From Phoronis australis (lineage: Eukaryota; Phoronida; Phoronidae): a stretch of DNA of 23,572 nucleotides. Shown here one piece after another: positions 18,886 through 23,572 of this stretch. The translations under genes were made by a program, and so were the position numbers. The stretch spans positions 454,438 to 478,009 of the forward strand of contig NMRA01000063.1 in NCBI GenBank assembly GCA_002633005.1, written 5' to 3'. Under the pieces are notes generated by a model. It was not told where the DNA came from. It searched no databases and saw nothing but the letters and a program-made list of their open reading frames with translations. The stretch's first letter is position 1. Every line of letters begins with the position of its first letter.

Positions 18886-19031
18886 CAAGTGCCGTCCTCT
18901 TAACACAACAAGGAACCCAGCAATAGAGATAAATCCAACCAAGGCAATCCATGCGTAGACAGATATCATGGCTCTGTTGTTCTTGTGGACTTCTTTAAAA
19001 CTTAACATAGAGTGTATGTAAGCTTCATCGT
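18886..19031 (-). CDS. Candidate host exon encoding a transmembrane segment
   Basis: This 146-nt minus exon lies between a pyrimidine-rich acceptor (CACTTTTGTAG, above 19031) and the donor GTAAGA (below 18886). It has one fully open frame of 48 codons after a two-base split codon. Residues 1-20 are charged and polar (DEAYIHSMLSFKEVHKNNRA). Residues 21-43 are a clear hydrophobic helix (MISVYAWIALVGFISIAGFL, then VVL), followed by RGRH, a stop-transfer-like basic end. This fits a membrane-protein exon, but I cannot name the family. It ends in phase 0, and its 3' neighbours would lie at lower coordinates. It sits just beyond a CACTAG-repeat copy. Confidence 0.6.
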
Positions 19032-19074
19032 CTACAAAAGTGGCATGTAATGTAATTAGAGCAAGTCAGCAAGT

Positions 19075-19266
19075 TTATGGTTCAGTCGACAACTTTGGGA
19101 AATCAGGATTAATGGAAGGTAAGGATGGGATAACATTTGGTGGGTTGGCATTCTCTACATCAAAGAGTTTTACAACATTTGGAATTGTCTTGACTTCCAC
19201 TTGCCTAGCAATTGTTTTGAATATACAGTGCCACCCGCTGTGCCTACTCACTATGTGAATGAGAAA
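19075..19266 (-). CDS. Possible terminal exon of a host gene
   Basis: After an acceptor CACCTCCTTTAG (above 19266), the minus strand is open for 63 codons to a TAA at 19075-19077. The end is proline-rich (NPPNVIPSLPSINPDFPKLS). The codon pattern looks protein-like and the acceptor is good. However, its starting phase does not fit the PAN-like exon upstream, and the stop prevents reading into the transmembrane exon. It could be an alternative 3' exon or a chance frame. The plus-strand 72-codon frame opposite is considered a shadow. Confidence 0.33.
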   Translation of the reverse strand, partial: FLIHIVSRHSGWHCIFKTIARQVEVKTIPNVVKLFDVENANPPNVIPSLPSINPDFPKLSTEP

Positions 19267-19508
19267 CTAAAGGAGGTGATAGGATTACTACTATATCAAC
19301 TTAAACATGTATTTGCATGCTCCTAACTATATTAATGCTATCTTCACATAATCTAAACAAAGTGCAGTTGTATTCATTGACAACTTATACATCTGAAAAA
19401 TAAAAATTCTGCAAAATAGGGGACCTTTGCTCTAATGAGGTACCTTGGGGATTCACATAGCCCCGTATCATGCAGTCTTATTCCCCAACACCTCGTCACG
19501 ATACTTAC

Positions 19509-19604
19509 TGGACACGGTTGAGTGATTTACAGCGGATCATTTTCGACACAAAACTCGTTCTTAACATTTGGCAAGTTTCAATGCACTTCACATTCACATC
19601 TTCA
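19509..19604 (-). CDS. Candidate internal exon, PAN-like cysteine cluster
   Basis: This 96-nt minus segment has a consensus donor GTAAGTAT below 19509 and an acceptor ACATATAG above 19604. The only useful frame gives one base, 31 codons and two bases, with a C-x3-C-x13-C-KSL pattern (KCIETCQ...IRCKSLNRV). This echoes the C-x3-C-x5-C-KSV core of the PAN/apple exon at 3599-3931 but is eight residues longer between the second and third cysteines. It may belong to a paralogous PAN-domain gene that includes the transmembrane exon at 18886-19031. The exon phases do not join directly, so other exons would be needed. Confidence 0.42.
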
Positions 19605-19948
19605 CTATATGTTGTGTTTGTAAGTAACTTGACCAAGCAATCACAGAGATAAGGAATTAGCGTGCAAGTTCCACTTTAAAGAACTTGAAGATGCAATCAA
19701 GCAGGCAGGGGCTAATTATTATTAATCAAACAGGCAGGAGCTTCTGGAAAACCTAATACATCCAGAGCACATAGGAGAAAAAATCTCTTATACGCTTATA
19801 GTACCTAACAATTATTCATGGCATAAAGGTACGGGGTACCTAACTAGAAAATAAGGAGGGACAGGGGACTTCCGGTTCCGGTTTCAGTCGTTGAAAGCAA
19901 GCTAATCTGTGCTCGTGGGAATTTGTAAAAAAAAACTCAGGAAACCAT
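19605..19948. other. Non-coding; probable LINE 5' leader at the right end
   Basis: CAAGCAGGCAGGGGCTAATTATTATTAATC and a partial repeat of it (CAAACAGGCAGGAGCT) lie at 19697-19742. From about 19855 the GC content rises before the LINE ORF1, which fits a 5' UTR. Confidence 0.35.
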
Positions 19949-20575
19949 GCCTGGAAAAAGTCAATGAAAAGCACTTCGTTCACAAAGCACAATACCCAAG
20001 GAAACGAATGCTCAGGAAAACTGTGAAAGTTCTGGTATTGTTGGTATCGACAGTGGCTGTGACCCGGTGTTGGCACCGACATGACAGTTTCGACTCCAGA
20101 ACTGCGCTCAGACTCAACAGGAACCATAACTGAATTGAAGTCACTAATTATGGAGTCAACTGCCTGTTTGGAAGCATTGTTCTCTGATAGAATTTCTATG
20201 GTTGAGGACAGAATGTTAGATTTACCTCTCAAGAATTTATGTTTAACACACTCGTCGCAGTGGAAAAAAACATTCACGAGGCAAACCTCCGCAGGCTTGA
20301 TCATGTTGACTGTTTGCAAAAGCGTTTGGTTTACGATGAATGGAGATCTAGGAGATATAACCTCTTGTTCTACGATATCAATGACGCCACTCGTGACACG
20401 ACCAGTTAGAATGTAGAGCAGGTAGTCAAAGGCTTCGCAGAAGAAAAACTTCTACTTCAGCAGTTATGTGAACTCGCTCATGTTTTCTAACTGCCACAGA
20501 TTGCCGAAGCCACAGCAGTCTAGAAAACCAAACACTCCGAGAGCAATTATTGTTAAAGGCACAGGGTGTGACGAT
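19949..20575 (+). pseudogene. LINE ORF1 (L1-ORF1-like RNA-binding protein), broken
   Basis: A start-like MPGKSQ (19949) is followed by a polar N-terminus in one frame. The 20081 frame then gives TELKSLIMESTACLEALFSD and SMVEDRML, a short coiled-coil-like stretch. From 20233 another frame reads EFMFNTLVAVEKNIHEANLR, RLDHVDCLQKRLVYDEW and SRRYNLLFYDI. The last matches the conserved start of the RRM-like domain in L1-type ORF1 proteins. Later a TPRAIIVKGT (20534-20563) matches their C-terminal domain motif. At least three frame changes and stops make it dead. The minus-strand 159-codon frame over 19840-20319 lacks any family signature and is taken as the antisense shadow. Confidence 0.7.
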
Positions 20576-20624
20576 CCTAATTAATAATAATTTTGAATGT
20601 GAAACTACAAATAGTTATAATGAT

Positions 20625-22067
20625 GGCAAGAGCAACGCAGAGCGTTGAAATGCGCCCACAATTGCACCTTATACGGTATCCTTCTAGGGTTGTTTATAGG
20701 TACCATAAAGTGGCCAGTAGGGGGCATATATGTAGTATGTTGTACTTTGCAAAATGGAAAGGCATGGTCATTGTCTCCTCAATAGGCTAGGGGCAAAATG
20801 TGAGTATCTTCATAATACAAGCACATCCTATACATCAGTTGCTTAAAGCACCACAGAAACATAGACTTAAAAAACAAATTTACCAACATACGTGATTAGC
20901 ACAGCATTAGAATGCCAGGAACAAATTTCTACTTGGAACTTTTACTTCATAGTCACGAAGTAACACAAAGTATACACCTGAAGACATATGAAAATACAGA
21001 GGTCAATGTAAAATACTAAAATTGCCACTAGAGGCATACCGGTAGTCAGAATCATCCTAAAGTCGTCATCGTCCGTTGTCAACATTACATAAATACACTT
21101 GCTAAATTTAGTAAAGATCCTGCAAACGGTTTGGGAGATAAAGCCATGGGCGCAAAAAAAAAAACTGCCACTAGGAGGCCCCACAGTAATCATAGGAAAT
21201 TCAGCGTCAACCGTCTTCTTCGTAGTAAGAACATTTTCACAATCATAATTACAGCGGTTTGGATGATAGAGGGGTGGATGCCAAAAAGACTCAAAAACAG
21301 TAAAAATGGCCACTGGGTGTCGTAAACTAGGTCGAATCCATCCGAAAACGGGAGGGGGCATAGCGTCATCGCACCAATAGGTGCCTACATACCAAATTTC
21401 ATGAAAATTCGTTAAGGACTTGTGAAGATACAGAGGTAAACGTAAAAAATTGCCACTAATCATCATTGTCTGTTGTTAACATCATATAAATATACTTACA
21501 CAATTTCGTAAAGAACCTGCGAATGGTTTAGGAGATACAGCCATAGGCGCAAAAAAAAACTGCCACTAGGAGGCGCCACAGTAGTCGAAATCGTCGGAAA
21601 ATCATCGTCAACTGTCCTCTACATAGTAAGCATATACATGCCAATTTTCACAATCATCCTTTGAGCGGTTTGGTTGATAGAGGGGTGGATGCAAAAAAAC
21701 AGACTAGAAAACACTAAAAATGGCCACTAGGTGGCGCAAACTATGTCGAATCCATCTGAAAACAGGTGGATAGCGTCATCTCACTAATAGGTGCCTACAT
21801 ATCAAATTTCATGAAAATCCGTTCAGGACTTATGAAGATACAAAGGTAAGCATAAAAAACTAAAATTGCCACTAGGGGGCACACCGGTAGTCGGATCCGT
21901 CCGAAAGTTTGCACATGCCGTCCCATTCATGAATGGAACATACGTGCCAAATTTCATGAACGTATGTCAAAGGGTTTTGGAGATAAAGCAGCGGACGCCG
22001 GACGGACGCCGCCCGGATGGACGGAGATGACGACATAATGCGTCCACATATAAATATGTGGGCGCAT
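20625..22067 (+). repeat. CACTAG-repeat family, copy 6 (most complete, inserted in a LINE)
   Basis: The 5' end has a perfect small hairpin CAACGC-AGA-GCGTTG (20633-20647) and ATGCGCCCAC (20650-20659), which is the exact inverse of GTGGGCGCAT at the 3' end (22058-22067). Inside are CCAGTAGGGGGC (20714), a diverged stretch (20770-20990) and monomers B (21021), C (21164), A (21306), B (21448, ~30 bp short), C (21559), A (21719) and terminal B (21863). The tail is GGACGCCGGACGGACGCCG and the 13-bp terminal hairpin (22038-22067). The B-to-B spacing is about 420 bp. The minus frame at 20942-21466 and the plus frame at 21131-21325 are frames through repeats, not genes. Confidence 0.8.
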
Positions 22068-22073
22068 GAAAAA

Positions 22074-22620
22074 GGGAATGTTTTAATTATTGAAAGTGTT
22101 GAAAAACTTTCACAGTTACCCTAGTCTGCATATACGCTCCTAACCAAGATTCTTCACTTTTTATGAAATCGTAGCAGATCGCATCCCTCTGTTCAACTAC
22201 AAATTTATTGTTCTATGAGGAGATTAGAATTTGGTCCAAGATTATGATTAGGACTGTTTTGGTTATGTGAATCAGAACAATCCTCAGGCTAGAGAAACAG
22301 TTCTAAATTTAAACCAAACATTCATTTTGTTGACCCTTGGAGAGTCTTCAATCTTGACCATAACTCTTTTACATGGAGTAGGAAAAACCCAGTTAAGAAA
22401 TCTCTACTCGGGGATAAAAAGTAGGTGGAGCAAGTAAAAATTATTATTCAAGACGCCAAAAGTGAATATGCTTCTGACATTGACGGAGCTTTACTGTTTA
22501 ACATGTTCCTACTTAACATTAGATCTTTCACTCCGTCATATAGTGCTTTCAAAAATAAGGAAAAGAACGAGAGCGCTCGGAGGAGCGACACTTGGCAGAA
22601 TTAATCGAAAAGACGACAAA
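22074..22620 (+). pseudogene. LINE ORF2 endonuclease and linker (L1/Tx1-like), broken
   Basis: The plus strand reads GNVLIIESVEK, then (shifted) TFTVTLVCIYAPNQD, GD-NLVQDYD with a stop in place of the Trp of GDWN, CFGYVNQNNPQARETVLNL, HFVDPWRVFNLDHNSFTWS, RKNPVKKS, LLFNMFLLNIRSFTPSYSAF and KNKEK, then ERSEERHLAELIEK. This order matches the second half of an L1-clade endonuclease and the region before the RT. The N-terminal catalytic residues and the final SDH part are missing, and several stops and frameshifts are present. It begins only 7 bp after the repeat-family terminal hairpin, on the same strand as the ORF1 at 19949. The simplest reading is that one LINE was split. Confidence 0.72.
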
Positions 22621-22721
22621 CACGATATCATTCATGTGACTAGCGAAGAAATCAAATAGAGAGCATACAACGAGAGCGCTCGGAGGAGCGACACTTGGCG
22701 GAATTAGTCGAAAGACGACAA
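22566..22721. repeat. 103-bp duplication of LINE linker sequence
   Basis: GAGAGCGCTCGGAGGAGCGA and the following CACTTGGC-GAATTA-TCGAAA occur from about 22569 and again about 103 bp downstream, joined by the satellite landmark CATTCATGTGACTAGCGA. Confidence 0.8.
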
Positions 22722-23572
22722 TGGGGAGGACGACGACAATCATGACGATCAAGGCGGCAATAATGGATAACACGGTAACATTCATGTGACTAGCGAAGAA
22801 ATCGAATAGAGAGCATATAATGAACTACAATGAAGAACAATAGATGACGCAACATGACGGTCCAGTCTACAGTAGAACAGTGCTGGCTGGGTCAGTCTGG
22901 GTCAACTAGGCATAACCAAAACAAAGTGAACTAACTGAAAGCCAGCCAGGTGCGTGCATACGTGACCGTAGGAACAACGGTATCCGAAAATCTCGAATAA
23001 TTCAAAAAGTAGACGTCGTAGCGCAAAATGGAAAATATCTTCTGAAACCCCGTTCAAAACTCTATCTAAAGTGATAGTTTGGCAAACACGATAACATTCA
23101 TGTGACTAGCGACGAAATCAAATAGAGAGCATACAATGAACTACAATAAAGAATAATAGATGGCGCCAAATGACTGTCCAGTCTACAGTAGAACAGTGCT
23201 GGCTGGGTCAGTCTGGGTCAACTAGGCATAATCAAAACAAAGTGAACTGAAAGCCAGCCAGCTGCGTGTGACCGAAGGAACAACGGTATTCGAAAATCTC
23301 GAATAATTCAAAAAGTAGACGTCGTAGCGCAAAATGAAAATTATCATCTGAAAGCCCGTTCAAAACTCTATCTAAAGTGGTAGTTTGTCAAACACGATAA
23401 CATTCATGTGACTAGCAAAAAATCAAATAGAGAGCATACAATCAACTACAATAAAGAACAATAGATGGCGCAACATGACGGACGAGCCATGCTTTAAAGT
23501 AGGACAGTGCTGGCTGGGTCAGTCTGGGTCAACTAGGCATAACCAAAACAAAGTGAACTGAAAGCCAGCCAC
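22623..23572. repeat. Satellite array, ~306-316-bp unit
   Basis: The landmark CATTCATGTGACTAGC recurs at 22629, 22779, 23095 and 23401. The last three give unit lengths of 316 and 306 bp, and the final unit is cut by the window end. The second landmark, CAGTGCTGGCTGGGTCAGTC, recurs at the same spacing. Each unit also contains an inverted pair CTGGCTGG/CCAGCC(AG). The copies are about 90% alike by eye. No frame stays open across units. The minus-strand 78-codon frame (22549-22785), although hydrophobic at its start, reads through the LINE/satellite junction and is not called. Confidence 0.85.

Noticed and set aside
19840-20319. 159-codon minus frame
   Set aside because: The plus strand carries an L1-ORF1-like protein in pieces (SRRYNLLFYDI, RAIIVKGT), so the minus frame is its shadow despite its length.
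20942-21466. 174-codon minus frame
   Set aside because: It runs through several monomers of the repeat family. Long frames arise from the repeat period (~142 bp) and are not shared between copies.
22549-22785. 78-codon minus frame starting with a hydrophobic segment that mimics a signal peptide
   Set aside because: It crosses the LINE/satellite junction. The hydrophobic run is the complement of a GACGAC-rich stretch.

Overview
The window looks like nuclear DNA from an animal, most likely a marine invertebrate, although the species cannot be named from the sequence. The evidence is AT-rich sequence with short exons bounded by GT/AG splice sites, secreted PAN/apple-type cysteine-rich coding sequence, and many decayed LINE, Ty3/gypsy and GIY-YIG (Penelope-like) retroelement pieces. 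Dispersed tandem-structured repeats and a satellite array fill much of the rest. No prokaryotic-style genes, rRNA or tRNA genes were seen. There are two unresolved bases (821 and 4152).

Layout, left to right. At 159-3931 on the minus strand lie two exons that could belong to one secreted protein: a signal peptide plus six-cysteine PAN/apple exon (3599-3931) and a cysteine-rich exon (159-282) whose splice phase matches. Between them sit a C-rich minisatellite (about 799-985), a ~392-bp tandem duplication (986-1790) and a broken LINE endonuclease (1852-3250). That endonuclease is itself interrupted by ~430 bp holding an unidentified 115-codon reading frame. A second LINE fragment, 5'-truncated (4136-5039, minus), lies just upstream of the PAN gene.

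The stretch 5100-6800 is intergenic, with small hairpins and two unrelated 37-bp tandem repeats. A defective Ty3/gypsy pol (about 6808-8790, plus) follows, with its polypurine tract and a putative 3' LTR (8914-9083). A foldback element (9859-10472) holds a sequence that recurs at 15666-15895. At 12008-12417, a 51-bp inverted repeat brackets the tail of a GIY-YIG endonuclease (minus).

From about 12630 to 22067 the window is dominated by one repeat family, always in plus orientation. Its ~142-bp monomers fall into three types (A, B, C), arranged in ~420-bp higher-order units. Nearly every monomer starts with CCACTAGRKGGC-like sequence, which resembles the CTCF core motif. Several copies end in a conserved 13-bp terminal hairpin, and one carries an 18-copy, 25-bp minisatellite just before that hairpin.

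Candidate minus-strand host exons occur at 18886-19031 (clean transmembrane exon), 19075-19266 and 19509-19604 (PAN-like cysteines). A plus-strand LINE appears split by a copy of the repeat family: ORF1 at 19949-20575, then the repeat at 20625-22067, then the ORF2 endonuclease at 22074-22620. The window ends in a ~310-bp satellite (22623-23572) whose first part carries a duplicated piece of that LINE.
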